A stretch of DNA of 64,000 bases from Halosimplex rubrum (GCF_013415885.1 NZ_CP058910.1:186001-250000); one strand, 5' to 3'. Positions 1-8,619 are shown, counted from the first letter of the stretch. Program-made: numbers and translations. Notes: generated by a model from the letters alone, not told the origin.

Positions 1-2
1 GC

Positions 3-545
3 GTCGCGTTCATGTACGTCGCGGCGATCAGCACGGCGCTGACCCGCCACGGGGCGTTCCCGGCCGCCGTCGTCTTCGGGACGCTGCTGATAACGCTCGC
101 CTACGGGTCGACGTTCGTCAGCATCGCGCTGGCGATGTCCTCGGCGGCCGCCTCCCGCAGCCGCGCCATCGCCGGCGCCTTCGGGACGTACTTCCTGCTG
201 GTCATCCTCTACGTCTTCCCGGTCGCGTCGGTCGGCGACATCGCCCGCTGGCTCCACACGACCCTGCTCGGCGCCAGTCCGAACCCCGACCTGTACAACG
301 CCGTCCAGTACACCAGCCCGTATCTGGCCTACCGCAAGGCCGTCAACCTCGTGATGCCGGCCGAGATGCGCCAGATCGTCTTCTATTCGAGCCTGCCCGA
401 CGACATCAGCTACGGGTCGCCGGCGGCCAACGAGGTGTTGCCGCTGTACCTGCAGGACCAGGCCTCGCTGGTCGTCCTCGCCTTCTGGCTGGTGGTACCG
501 CTCGCGATCGGCTACGCGCTGTTCGAGAGGGCTGATCTCGAATGA
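3..545 (+). CDS. ABC-2 type transporter permease, C-terminal part (cut by window edge)
   Basis: The frame is open to the left edge, so the true start lies outside the window; the first in-window Met is at base 12. The visible 180 or so residues hold at least three hydrophobic stretches: one just after the first Met, one around FGTYFLLVILYVFPV, and one at the C-terminus (LVVLAFWLVVPLAIGYALF). A polar loop lies between the second and third. This is the pattern of the last helices of haloarchaeal ABC-2 permease subunits that span the cytoplasmic membrane. The stop overlaps the next start (ATGA), so the two genes are one operon. Substrate cannot be told from this fragment. Confidence 0.7.
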   Translation, partial: VAFMYVAAISTALTRHGAFPAAVVFGTLLITLAYGSTFVSIALAMSSAAASRSRAIAGAFGTYFLLVILYVFPVASVGDIARWLHTTLLGASPNPDLYNAVQYTSPYLAYRKAVNLVMPAEMRQIVFYSSLPDDISYGSPAANEVLPLYLQDQASLVVLAFWLVVPLAIGYALFERADLE

Positions 546-1120
546 ACCGGCGAAGCCAACTCGGCACGGGGCTGGCGGTCCTGGCGGTCGTGCTGTTCGC
601 CGTCCCCGCCTTCTTCCCGGTCCAGCCGATGCTGACCCACGACACCGGGGAGACCGCGCCGGCCCCGCCGGACGAACTGCGACAGCAGGGCTACGAGATC
701 GTCGCCTACGAGAACCTCTCCGAGCGCGGCCAGGAGCTGTACGTGACGACCCTGGAGAACGACGGCGAGTACCGCGTCGCCCTCGGCGAGGGCGCCGACG
801 ACTTCGGCTACCCGACCGACGGGGAAGTCCGCGCGATGTACGACAACGGGACCGAGCCGGGGATCGTCGTCGAACGCCCCGAGGACGCGGAGTCGCTGCC
901 GCCCTCGGACGAGCGGTTCTACGGCTACCCGAGCGACGACGAGGGGCTGAACGAGTCCCAGGCCGAACAGCGCAGACAGCAGATCGAGCGCTACGACGCG
1001 ATGAGCACCCGGACCGCGGAGCCGCCGCTGGGCGCGACCCCGCAGCTGATCCGCCTCGTCTCGGTCCTGCTGGCGGTGCTGTCGCTCGGCGTCGGCGGCT
1101 ACCTGCTCTCCTCGAAGTAG
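542..1120 (+). CDS. membrane-anchored hypothetical protein, ABC operon partner
   Basis: 192 residues. Its ATG overlaps the stop of the upstream permease, so it is translationally coupled. It has an N-terminal transmembrane segment (about residues 10-28, LAVLAVVLFAVPAFFPV) and a C-terminal one (about 170-188, LVSVLLAVLSLGVGGYLL). Between them is a roughly 130-residue acidic, Tyr/Asp-rich domain, probably on the outside. No catalytic motif is recognised. Context suggests an accessory membrane protein of the exporter; no function is claimed. Confidence 0.75.
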   Translation: MNRRSQLGTGLAVLAVVLFAVPAFFPVQPMLTHDTGETAPAPPDELRQQGYEIVAYENLSERGQELYVTTLENDGEYRVALGEGADDFGYPTDGEVRAMYDNGTEPGIVVERPEDAESLPPSDERFYGYPSDDEGLNESQAEQRRQQIERYDAMSTRTAEPPLGATPQLIRLVSVLLAVLSLGVGGYLLSSK

Positions 1121-1220
1121 GCGTCGCCGACTCCGCCTGTTTTCGGTCCGATCCGGTACCAGGACACGGTCGACCCCAAGGGATTTCACCGGCGGACGCG
1201 AGTCGGCTATCGACTCAGAG

Positions 1221-1388
1221 ATGTCCACCGAACGAAACGAAGACGGCAAACGGAACTCGCGGATACTGCTGGCGATCTACGTCGTTCTGTGCGGAGAGTT
1301 ACTGTTCGGCGACGGGTGGCCCGTCGTCTACTCGCTGTTGGTCCTCTCGGTGAGCCTAGTGATTCTGGTCACGGCCTACTTCGACTGA
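1221..1388 (+). CDS. small membrane protein, 55 residues
   Basis: A complete ATG-to-TGA frame of 56 codons. It begins with a charged hydrophilic stretch (MSTERNEDGKRNSR) followed by two hydrophobic segments (LLAIYVVLCGELLFG and a second from about residue 35 to the end), which fits a two-helix cytoplasmic-membrane protein with its N-terminus inside. It lies 100 bases after the preceding gene on the same strand. Family unknown to me. Haloarchaeal codon preference (GTC, GGC, third-base G/C) and the clean membrane topology argue that it is real. Confidence 0.6.
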   Translation: MSTERNEDGKRNSRILLAIYVVLCGELLFGDGWPVVYSLLVLSVSLVILVTAYFD

Positions 1389-1402
1389 CCCGGTCGCGGG
1401 TC

Positions 1403-1708
1403 TCAGATAGCGCCGCTACCGCCTTCGAGTCGGTCGATGACCTCGCGGATGTCGGCTTCGTCCTCGATGGTCTCCTTGGCGTTTTCGCGGCGGCGGACCT
1501 CCTTGGCGGTGGCGTCGTAGGCCCGGACGTACTCCGCGCGGCTGTGCTCGTCGAAGGCGTGACGGATCGCGAAGTAGCCGTCCGGGAGGACGGTCCCGCA
1601 GACCTTGCACTCGATGCGCTCGTGTGCCGTCGACTGATGGACGATCAGGTCCTCGACCCGCTCGAACTGTTCGTCGTCGCCGTCGATCGCACACTCCCAG
1701 GAGGCCAT
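1403..1708 (-). CDS. small zinc-finger protein, Halobacteria-specific
   Basis: 101 residues from the ATG at 1708. An upstream extension of the frame runs into repeat-like, Arg/Ser-rich sequence and is rejected. The protein begins MASWECAIDGDDEQFERVEDL, has CKVC at about residues 35-38 and paired histidines (AIRHAFDEH), and ends in a charged helical tail. The layout resembles a C2H2-like finger followed by a helix, as in a family of roughly 100-residue haloarchaeal proteins of unknown function (I associate it with DUF7565, from memory). It could bind nucleic acid, but that is only inferred from the fold. Confidence 0.75.
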   Translation of the reverse strand: MASWECAIDGDDEQFERVEDLIVHQSTAHERIECKVCGTVLPDGYFAIRHAFDEHSRAEYVRAYDATAKEVRRRENAKETIEDEADIREVIDRLEGGSGAI

Positions 1709-1804
1709 GATACCCGAGTGATGCCCGCCGCTCAGTAAAAGCGTTCCCCCTCCTAGTCGATAGACGCTCTCGAATACTCCCAACTCGCTCTCTAGGAGGA
1801 ACCG

Positions 1805-2185
1805 TGACTGCAGTCGACAGCAAGCGCTGAAAGCCCTCGACCCGCTCGCTAGGAGTTGGATCTGCCGCCGAGAACAACAGGCGTTGAAAGCCCTCGACCC
1901 GCTCGCGGTCGCTGACCGGGATATCCGCGCTCTCCGCACCGCCCGCGCGGATAGTGCCCGCTCAGACGACTAAACTGTACGCGAGCGCGCCTCGCCCTTT
2001 CAGTCCACCAGGGACAGCACCGCCCCGCACGGCACCGCAACCGGCCACGATCCTCCCCAGCCGATTGCGTTGCTCGTCGCTTCGCTCCTGTGCTACTCAT
2101 CCCTCGCACGGCTATTTCGAGCGGCCCGCCAGGAGGCGGGCACGCTCGACAGCGCGCGCCATAGTATTCGATCGATAGCTGTCGT
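1805..2185 (+). repeat. diverged copy of the 469-bp intergenic element
   Basis: This gene-free stretch holds recognisable blocks of the element seen at 20443-20911 and 38635-39103, in the same order and orientation. The GCAAGCG-TGAAAGCCCTCG block occurs at about 1818 and again at about 1878. The CGCGCCTCGCCCTTTCA-TCCACCAGG block is at about 1987, a CCTCCCCAGCCGA block at about 2053, and the GGCACGCTCGACAGCGCGCG right-end block at about 2138. The middle has decayed or been rearranged. No convincing gene is present between 1709 and 2220. Confidence 0.7.
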
Positions 2186-2220
2186 GACCCGAAGATGGAG
2201 TCCGAAAAGCGCGAGAAGGG

Positions 2221-2700
2221 TCAAAACGGCAGCGCGACGCCCTCGGGGAGGTAGGCGGGGAGGACGTGGACGAGGCCGGCGGCGACGACGAGTTCGAAGG
2301 CGGTGACGGCGAGCATCATCGCGCTGGAGTAGTCGCTGCTGACGGGGACGCCGACGGGCGCGCCGAACTCCTCGTCCCAGAAGGGGTAGAAGAGGGCGAG
2401 CCCGCGGGTCGTCCCGAGCGCGTCCAGCACGTAGTGAGAGAGCACGCCGAGCCACACCCAGTGGAGGTTCCCGAAGTAGATCGGGTAGGCGGCGACGATC
2501 GCCAGCACCGGGAGGTTGTGCAGCGTCTTGCGGTGTTTCCCGAAGTGGGTGTCCACGTCGGGGAACAGCGCGCCGAGCACCAGCGGGACGAACACCGCGG
2601 CGATCGTCCGGAACGTCGCCACGTCGCCCGCCGGTTCGAGGATGAACCCCAGCCCCACGGCGAGAAAGACCGCGTTCAACACGTGTCCGCGCTTGTCCAT
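2221..2700 (-). CDS. YdjM/DUF457-type membrane-bound metal-dependent hydrolase
   Basis: 159 residues with four or so hydrophobic segments. The family pattern is clear: MDKRGHVLNAVFLAVG at the N-terminus (conserved His), LGALFPDVDTHFGKHRKTLHN (Asp/His cluster) at about residues 43-62, and WLGVLSHYVLDALG (His and Asp) at about 83-96. YdjM-like proteins are cytoplasmic-membrane proteins with such a metal-ligand set; their substrate is generally unknown. It is transcribed alone, ending beside the diverged repeat. Length matches the family (150-200). Confidence 0.85.
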   Translation of the reverse strand: MDKRGHVLNAVFLAVGLGFILEPAGDVATFRTIAAVFVPLVLGALFPDVDTHFGKHRKTLHNLPVLAIVAAYPIYFGNLHWVWLGVLSHYVLDALGTTRGLALFYPFWDEEFGAPVGVPVSSDYSSAMMLAVTAFELVVAAGLVHVLPAYLPEGVALPF

Positions 2701-2813
2701 GGAGCGATTCGATGGACCCGCGGGTCACAAGTGTTGTCCTTCGGTGGGCGACGAGTCGATGCACCGACTGGTCGGTCCACGGGGGGTCCGGGGCGAGGGG
2801 CCGCTACCGGTCG

Positions 2814-3335
2814 TCAGTCGGCGCGCGAACTGACCGCGGTCTCGAGGTCCCGCAGCGCGCGGCGGGCCAGGCGCTCGCGGACGGCCGTCCGACCGCCGTC
2901 GAACTCGTAGCGGGAGACCCTGGCGGTCGAGTCGCCCGATTCCCAGGGGGCGGCGTACGCGACGCCGACGAACCCGGTGCCGACCGGTTTGGCTTCGGTG
3001 CCGCCGTCGGGGCCGGCGACGCCCGCGGTGGCGACGCCCCAGGTGGCGTCGGCGGTGTCCCTGGCCGCCCGCGCCAGGTCGCGGGTGACCGGCTCGCTGA
3101 CGGCGCCGTGGTCGTCGAGCGTCTCGCGGGGGATAGCGAGCGTCGCCCGGAGCGCGTCGTAGTCGTAGGGGACGACGACGCGGTCGAGGAAGTCGCTCGC
3201 GCCCGGTGGGCTCGTCAGCAGCGCTCCGACGAGCCCCCCGGTGGCCGTCTCGGCGACCGCGACGGTTTCGGCGCGCTCGGCCAACAGGTCGCCGACCCGC
3301 CGCTCGACCGGCGGGTCCTCGGCGAACTCGCGCAT
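2814..3335 (-). CDS. CinA C-terminal-domain amidase (nicotinamide-nucleotide amidohydrolase family)
   Basis: 173 residues from the ATG at 3335. It is a stand-alone CinA-C (PncC-like) domain: VAETATGGLVGALLTSPPGASDF near the N-terminus (the family's AES-TGG-v...t--PG-S signature with Thr in place of Ser), and WGVATAGVAGPDGGTEAKPVGTG in the second half (GiaGP-GG---KPvG signature). The family hydrolyses the amide of nicotinamide mononucleotide in NAD salvage. The longer in-frame extension overlaps the divergent kinase gene and lacks family similarity, so the internal ATG was chosen. Confidence 0.88.
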   Translation of the reverse strand: MREFAEDPPVERRVGDLLAERAETVAVAETATGGLVGALLTSPPGASDFLDRVVVPYDYDALRATLAIPRETLDDHGAVSEPVTRDLARAARDTADATWGVATAGVAGPDGGTEAKPVGTGFVGVAYAAPWESGDSTARVSRYEFDGGRTAVRERLARRALRDLETAVSSRAD

Positions 3336-3473
3336 ACCGTCACCTCGGGCGGCCCCCGGAAAAGCGCAGGGGACGGGTCGACTCGCGGGAGCGTCGGGCG
3401 ACGGGGTGACCGAGTCCCGAACCGGCGACGTGACACCCACGTTCTTGAGGCGCGGGGTTCGAGATGGGGGTAG

Positions 3474-3968
3474 ATGACGCCGCGACTCGTCGTGCAGTGC
3501 GGGCTGCCGGGGGTCGGGAAGTCGACCGTGGCGAGGGAGATCGCCGACCGGCTCGGCGGCGAGCGGATCCGCAGCGACGCCGTCCGCCGGGAACTGGTCG
3601 ACGACCCCACCTACAGCCGCGCCGAGAAAGAGTGCGTCTACGGCGCGATGCTGGAGCGGGCGCGCGAGGCGCTCGCCGACGGTCGCCCCGTCGTCCTCGA
3701 CGCGACCTTCGAGCGCCGCGTCCGCCGCGACGACGCGGCCGCGCTGGCCGAGGAGGCCGGCGCGAACCTGACGCTCGTCCGCGTGGTCTGTGCGGACGAG
3801 GTCGCGCGGCGGCGTATCCGCGAGCGGGAGGACGACCCGAGCGAGGCGGACGTGGCCGTCTACGAGAACGCCCGCGACCGGTTCGAGCCGCCCGAGCGCG
3901 ACCACGTCACCGTCGACAACTCCGGGGACCTGGCGACGACCCGCCGACAGGTCGAGGTGCTGTTCTGA
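3474..3968 (+). CDS. P-loop kinase (AAA/zeta-like small nucleotide-binding kinase)
   Basis: 164 residues. Walker A is at residues 10-17 (GLPGVGKS). ERIRSDAVRRELVDD follows, as in kinases with an S/T-D acceptor-binding loop. DGRPVVLDATFERRVRRD is a typical Walker-B/substrate strand, and a C-terminal LID-like Arg cluster (ARRRIREREDDPSEADV) follows. The organisation matches the cytosolic family that includes tRNA ligase kinases, gluconate kinases and zeta toxins. The phosphate acceptor is not predictable. It is divergent from the cinA gene and upstream of an aminotransferase. Confidence 0.85.
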   Translation: MTPRLVVQCGLPGVGKSTVAREIADRLGGERIRSDAVRRELVDDPTYSRAEKECVYGAMLERAREALADGRPVVLDATFERRVRRDDAAALAEEAGANLTLVRVVCADEVARRRIREREDDPSEADVAVYENARDRFEPPERDHVTVDNSGDLATTRRQVEVLF

Positions 3969-4061
3969 GCGGACGGGGGCGTCCGGTCGCGTGTCGGCCC
4001 GCCCCGCGGCCGCCGCCGAGCGCCAGGGTTTACGTCGCGGGCGGCTAACGGCCGGTGATCG

Positions 4062-5180
4062 ATGGACTACGAGACACCCCAGTTCTTCCGGGTGATGCAG
4101 TACGCGGCCGGCGCCGACCGCGACGTGGTGGACATGGTGAGCGGCAACCCCGACTGGGAGCCCCCCGAGGCGCTCCGCGAGGGGCTGCGCGACTACGCCG
4201 ACGGCGACGTGAGCGAGTTCCAGTACCCCCCGAGCGTCGGCCTCGCGGAGCTACGGACGGAGATCGCCGAGCGCCGCGGCGTCGACCGCTCGCGCGTCGT
4301 CGTCACCAACGGCGCCGGCGAGGCCAACCACCTCGCGACGACGGGCGCGCTGGACCGGGACGAGGGGTCGGAGCTGATCATGACCGACCCGGTCTACCCC
4401 TACTACGCCGGGCGGGCGAACCTGCTCGACGCCGACGCCACCTACGTCCCGGCCGACGAGACGGGCCAGCTCGACCCCGCCGACGTGCGTGCGGCCGCGA
4501 GCGACGACACGGCCGCCATCGTCGTCAACTCACCCAACAACCCCACCGGCGCGGTCTACCCGCCGGAGACGATCGAGGCCCTCGTCGCGGTCGCCGAGGA
4601 ACACGACGCCGTGCTCGTCGCCGACGAGGTGTACGACCACTACGACTTCACCGGCGCCTTCGAGAGCGCGCTGGCGACCGGTTCGGACCGCGTCGTCGCC
4701 ACGAACTCCTTCTCGAAGACGCTCGCGATCACGGGGCTGCGGGTCGGATACACCGTCTTCCCGCCGGCGGAGGGGCCGCTCGGCGACCTGGTCGAGCGCG
4801 CTCGCACCAGACACATGATCCAGAACGTGACGGGCAGCCGGCCGGCCCAGGCGGCGGTGCTGCGGGCGCTCCGGGCGACGCCGCCCGAGTACTACGAGCG
4901 CAACCGCGAGCGGCTCCGCGAGCGCATCGACCGGTTCACCGACGCGCTCGATCGGGCCGGCGCCGAGTACACGACGCCCGGCGGCTCGTTCTACGTGATG
5001 GCTCGCTTCGACGGCTTCCCGGGGACGATGGAAAACGTCGAGCGGCTGATCGACGAGGCGGGCGTCGCGGGGATGCCCGGCGAGGCCTTCGGCGAGTCCC
5101 GCGCCGACTGGATACGGTTCGCGCTGGTCACCCCCCGCGTCGAGGAGGCCGCCGAGCGGTTGGCCGACTACCTCGGTTGA
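4062..5180 (+). CDS. PLP-dependent class I/II aminotransferase
   Basis: 372 residues, usual length for fold-type I aspartate/aromatic-type aminotransferases. Visible motifs: NNPTG at 159-163 (PLP pocket Asn), DEVYD at 188-192 (Asp for the pyridine N, Tyr for the phenol O), SFSKT with Schiff-base Lys219, and LRVGY with Arg at about 227. The N-terminal VSGNPDWEPPEALREG helix fits family members that act on amino acids. Cytosolic. Exact substrate is unresolved. It converges with the oxidoreductase gene, with no spacer between the stops. Confidence 0.9.
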   Translation: MDYETPQFFRVMQYAAGADRDVVDMVSGNPDWEPPEALREGLRDYADGDVSEFQYPPSVGLAELRTEIAERRGVDRSRVVVTNGAGEANHLATTGALDRDEGSELIMTDPVYPYYAGRANLLDADATYVPADETGQLDPADVRAAASDDTAAIVVNSPNNPTGAVYPPETIEALVAVAEEHDAVLVADEVYDHYDFTGAFESALATGSDRVVATNSFSKTLAITGLRVGYTVFPPAEGPLGDLVERARTRHMIQNVTGSRPAQAAVLRALRATPPEYYERNRERLRERIDRFTDALDRAGAEYTTPGGSFYVMARFDGFPGTMENVERLIDEAGVAGMPGEAFGESRADWIRFALVTPRVEEAAERLADYLG

Positions 5181-6290
5181 TCACTCGACAGCCACGGGTT
5201 CGCCCCGCTCGGCCGACTCGTAGATCGCCTCGACGATGGCGACGGCCTTCCGGGCCTCGGGGCCGTCGAGCATGAACGGCTCGCCGCTCGCGCGGGCGTC
5301 GAGGAACTCGCGGACGTTGGGGAGTTCGAGCGGGTTCGGCTCGTCGGCGCCCGCGTCCGGCCCGGAGAAGCGCTCGCGCGTCGCCTCGTCGGTCTCGCGC
5401 TCCTCGCGGAACGTCCACGTCGTCAGCTCCTCGCCGCGGATCTCCGCGGAGCCGTCCCTCCCGCCGAGTTCGTACCGTATCTCGCCGCCGGGGTAGGTCG
5501 CCGTCGTCGCGAGCAGTTGGCCGAGCGTCCCGTCGCGGTAGCGCAGCGTCGCGACGGCGGCGTCCTCCACGGCGAGGTCGGCGTCGTGGCCGCGGACGCC
5601 GGTGAACGCCGACACCTCGGCGACGGGGTTCTCGTCGGGGTCTATATCCATCCCGGCGCCGGCGATCCACTGGATCGCGTCGACGCTGTGGATGGCCTGG
5701 CTCATGACCGCGCCGCCGCCCGCGACCGCGGGGTCGGCCTGCCAGGTCCCGTCGTAGTAGCCGTCGTCGCGCCACCACGGGAGCGCGGCGCTGGCGACCG
5801 CCAGCGACCCGAACCGCCCCTCGGCGACGGCCTCGCGGACGGTCCGGACCACCGGTTTGTACCGCCGCTGGAAGACGCCGCCGAGCCGGATCCCCGCCGC
5901 CTCGGCCGCGTCGATCAGCCGGTCGATCCGTTCGGTCGTGGTCTCCAGGGGCTTCTCGCAGAACACGTCGACGCCGCGGTCGGCCGCCGCGAGCGCCGGG
6001 TCGAGGTGCGCCCCGCTCGGGGTGCAGACGTCGAGTACGTCGGGCTCGACCGAGTCGAGCATCGCCGACACGTCGAGATACGGGTCGCAGTCGTGTTCGT
6101 CGGCGAACGACCGCACGCGCTCGTCGTCGCGGCTCGCGGTTTCACCGCTCGCTCCGTTCGGGGACTCGCTTCGCTCGTCTCCGCGGCCCGCGCAGGCGAC
6201 GACCGCGGCGTCGTCTAGCTGTTCGTAGGCGCGCATGTGGGTCTCGGCGGCGCTACCGACGCCGACGACGGCGATCCGGTGGGTGGGCAT
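5181..6290 (-). CDS. Gfo/Idh/MocA family NAD(P)-dependent oxidoreductase
   Basis: 369 residues from the ATG at 6290 (MPTHRIAVVGVGSAAETH). The N-terminal Rossmann fold has GVGSAAETH as dinucleotide loop. The family's EKPLETT stretch (catalytic-site Lys) is at about residues 117-123, and the C-terminal GFO_IDH_MocA sheet domain starts after about 130 (SLAVASAALPWW). Members oxidise or reduce sugars, inositols and related polyols; the substrate here is unknown. Residues 37-54 form an unusual in-frame insertion in the loop after the second strand, where family members run directly from the strand into the V-SFA-EH helix. Confidence 0.9.
   Translation of the reverse strand: MPTHRIAVVGVGSAAETHMRAYEQLDDAAVVACAGRGDERSESPNGASGETASRDDERVRSFADEHDCDPYLDVSAMLDSVEPDVLDVCTPSGAHLDPALAAADRGVDVFCEKPLETTTERIDRLIDAAEAAGIRLGGVFQRRYKPVVRTVREAVAEGRFGSLAVASAALPWWRDDGYYDGTWQADPAVAGGGAVMSQAIHSVDAIQWIAGAGMDIDPDENPVAEVSAFTGVRGHDADLAVEDAAVATLRYRDGTLGQLLATTATYPGGEIRYELGGRDGSAEIRGEELTTWTFREERETDEATRERFSGPDAGADEPNPLELPNVREFLDARASGEPFMLDGPEARKAVAIVEAIYESAERGEPVAVE
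6118..6187 (-). repeat. 54-bp in-frame mini-insertion (ASGETASR type) in the oxidoreductase gene
   Basis: Two 16-base direct repeats, 6118-6133 and 6172-6187, match at 14 of 16 positions and lie 54 bases apart. Between them lies sequence coding for residues 37-54 of the protein, ending in ASGETASR. Bases 6127-6152 are identical to bases 33971-33996 inside nadC, in the same reading frame. The core GCGGTGAAACCGC can fold as a hairpin. The direct repeats look like a target duplication or a slippage scar. Confidence 0.75.
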
Positions 6291-6366
6291 GGGCGAACGG
6301 ACGGGCAACGGCGGGAAAAAGGCGCGGGTCGGGGGAACCGGGACCGACGAGTTCGACCGCGGCGAA

Positions 6367-8619
6367 TCAGCTCACGTCGTCGGCGTCGCCGGCGTCGAGG
6401 CGGACGGTGACGGTCGTCCCGTCGTCGCCGGTGTCGAAGTCCAGCTCGCCGCCCGAGCGCTCGACGACCCACGACACGAGCCAGAGGCCGACACCGGTGC
6501 CGTGCTTGAGCGGCGTCTCCTCGCGGTCGGCGAGCACGTCGAGTTCCGACTGGGAGATGCCGGGGCCGTCGTCGGTGATCCGGAGTTCGACGGCTCCCTC
6601 GTCGACGGCCGCCGTGATCGTCACCGACGGAGTGCCGTCGCCGTGGGAGACCGCGTTTTCGACGAGGTTCTCGACCGCGTAGGGGAGCGCGCGGTGGGCG
6701 CGGACGGGTACCTGCTCGGTGATGCGCACGTCGTACTCCGCGTCGCCGTGGGCTGCCGCGACGTTGGCGACGCTGCGGTTGACCACGGACCTGAGATCGA
6801 GCGTGACCCGCCCCTCGTCGCTGTCGATGACCCGCTCGATGGCGCGGGCCTTCTCGGTCGTCTCGACGAGCTGCTCGCTGCGGTCGACGATGGTCTCGGC
6901 CATTCGCTGCTGCTCGCCGTCCGTGCGCTCGGCCAGCACCTCCGCCTGTCCGCGGACGACGGTCAGTCCCGTGCGCACGTCGTGTCTGAGCACGCGCGTC
7001 AGCACCTGCTTGAGCAGGTCGAGCTCGCTCTCGCGGCGCTCGCGGGCGGTCACCTCGTGGAGGATCCCGACCGACCCGTCGGCCTCGTCGGCCGGGCTGA
7101 GATCCGCGACGGTGGCCTCGAACCGCCTGACCTCGCCCGTCGGGGTCGGGAGGTCGAACCCGCGGGTGACGCTCTCGTCGGCCGCGCTCGCCCGGGCGAG
7201 CGCCTCGTCGATGCGCTCGGCGGCCGCCTCGGGGAGCAGTTCCGACAGAGCGGTGCCGACCAGCGACTCGCGGTCGCCGTCGAACAGTTCGACCAGCGCG
7301 TCGTTGCAGATCTCGACGCGCCCGTCGTCGTCGACGACGTACATCGGGTCGCCCGCGCTCTCGACGAGCCGGCGGTACTGTTCGAGCGTCCGCTCGCGGT
7401 CGCGGCGCTCGGTCACGTCGCGGGCGACGTTGACCAGCCCCTCGTAGCCGTTTTCGCCGTCGCGGACCGAGAAGTGGACGGCCAGTGTCCGTTCCTCGCC
7501 GTCGGCCGTCTCGAAGGTCATGTCGATGACGGCGCTGTCGCGGTCGGCCGTCCGCAGCTGCTGGAGCGTCCGCTGGCCCGACTGGAGTTCGCCCTCGGCC
7601 ATGTAGGTCGCCGTGTGCTCGCCGACCATGTCGTCGTAGCCCAGCAGGCCGGCGAACGACTCGTTGTGGTACTCGACGCGGCCGTTGGCGTCGACGACCG
7701 AAATGCCGTCCTGGACGTGCCGGTCGAGCAGGTCGAGCAGTTCCAGCCGGGCGCTCGACCGGGCCGACCAGGTCACGTCCTCGACGATGACCAGCCGGAG
7801 GGGCCCGACCGTGTCGGGGAACTCGTGTTCGGTGTAGCGAAATCGGGCCCGCCCCTCGGCGGTCGGGACGGAGAACTCCGTCGGTTCGGCGGGCACGTCC
7901 GGCCCGCGGATCGTCCGGATCGCGTCGGGGTCGTGAGAGAGCGCGGCGGTGAGCTGCCGGTAGAAGTTCGGCGTCTCCGGGACCGCCACGGTGACGCCGC
8001 GGCGGTCGAAGTACTCGTCTAAGGGCGTCGACTCCCAGATGACGGTGCCGTCCTCGTAGACGAGGGAGGAACACGACGACTGTGTGTCCGGGTCGACCCG
8101 GTCGAACGCGCGGGAGAACCGCGAGGCGACCTCCTGCGTGCGTGCCGCCCGCAGCAGTTTCTCGACGACGAAGTCCAGCCCCTCCTCGGCCGTCCACTTC
8201 TCGACGAGCGTGTCGACCGCGTCGAACACCGCCGGGTCCACGTCGCCCGGATCGACCCGCGTGTAGAGAGCGACGGCCGCCCCGGCCGCCCCGGCGTCCT
8301 CGACCAGCGACGCCACGTCCGCCGGCGCGTCCGGCTCGACCACGAACACGTCCACGTCGTCCGCTTCGATCCGGTCGCGGACGCGGTCGGGCTCGCTCGT
8401 CCCATCGTAGTCGATGCGCTCCGCGCCGTCGGTCTCCGCCGTCAGCCGCGAGATCACCGTCTCGTCGGGGTCGAGGTGTACGATTCGGACGCCCGCGTCG
8501 TCGGTGTCGTCCGGCGCCGCGGACGGGTCGCCTCCCGGGTCGCCGTCGGCGCCCTCGTCAGTTCCGCCGGCCGGGTCGCCGTCGTCGGCCGGGTCGCCGT
8601 CGTCGTCGGAAGCCGTCAT
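6367..8619 (-). CDS. PAS-domain sensor histidine kinase with pseudo-receiver N-terminus
   Basis: 750 residues, no clear membrane segment, so probably a soluble sensor. Order: a 45-residue Asp/Gly/Pro-rich acidic tail; a receiver-like domain (about 45-155) whose phosphoacceptor strand reads VDVFVVEPD, with Glu where Asp is usual; a linker; PAS at about 300-400 (DGISVVDANGRVEYHNESF); a second PAS at about 425-535 (GDPMYVVDDDGRVEICND); a HisKA box with VLRHDVRTGL (His phosphorylation site); and HATPase_c with N-box ENLVENAVSHG and G-boxes DDGPGI and GTGVGLWL. It transfers phosphate from ATP to its own His. No cognate regulator is nearby. Such orphan multi-PAS kinases are typical of haloarchaea. 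Confidence 0.9.
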   Translation of the reverse strand: MTASDDDGDPADDGDPAGGTDEGADGDPGGDPSAAPDDTDDAGVRIVHLDPDETVISRLTAETDGAERIDYDGTSEPDRVRDRIEADDVDVFVVEPDAPADVASLVEDAGAAGAAVALYTRVDPGDVDPAVFDAVDTLVEKWTAEEGLDFVVEKLLRAARTQEVASRFSRAFDRVDPDTQSSCSSLVYEDGTVIWESTPLDEYFDRRGVTVAVPETPNFYRQLTAALSHDPDAIRTIRGPDVPAEPTEFSVPTAEGRARFRYTEHEFPDTVGPLRLVIVEDVTWSARSSARLELLDLLDRHVQDGISVVDANGRVEYHNESFAGLLGYDDMVGEHTATYMAEGELQSGQRTLQQLRTADRDSAVIDMTFETADGEERTLAVHFSVRDGENGYEGLVNVARDVTERRDRERTLEQYRRLVESAGDPMYVVDDDGRVEICNDALVELFDGDRESLVGTALSELLPEAAAERIDEALARASAADESVTRGFDLPTPTGEVRRFEATVADLSPADEADGSVGILHEVTARERRESELDLLKQVLTRVLRHDVRTGLTVVRGQAEVLAERTDGEQQRMAETIVDRSEQLVETTEKARAIERVIDSDEGRVTLDLRSVVNRSVANVAAAHGDAEYDVRITEQVPVRAHRALPYAVENLVENAVSHGDGTPSVTITAAVDEGAVELRITDDGPGISQSELDVLADREETPLKHGTGVGLWLVSWVVERSGGELDFDTGDDGTTVTVRLDAGDADDVS

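Noticed and set aside
1289-1738. 149-codon frame on the + strand over the zinc-finger gene
   Set aside because: Antisense shadow of the gene at 1403-1708; the peptide has no recognisable pattern and the zinc-binding cysteines lie on the other strand.
5517-6218. 233-codon + strand frame opposite the oxidoreductase gene
   Set aside because: Typical GC-driven antisense frame rich in Val/Gly/Arg; the - strand frame has the complete Gfo/Idh motifs.
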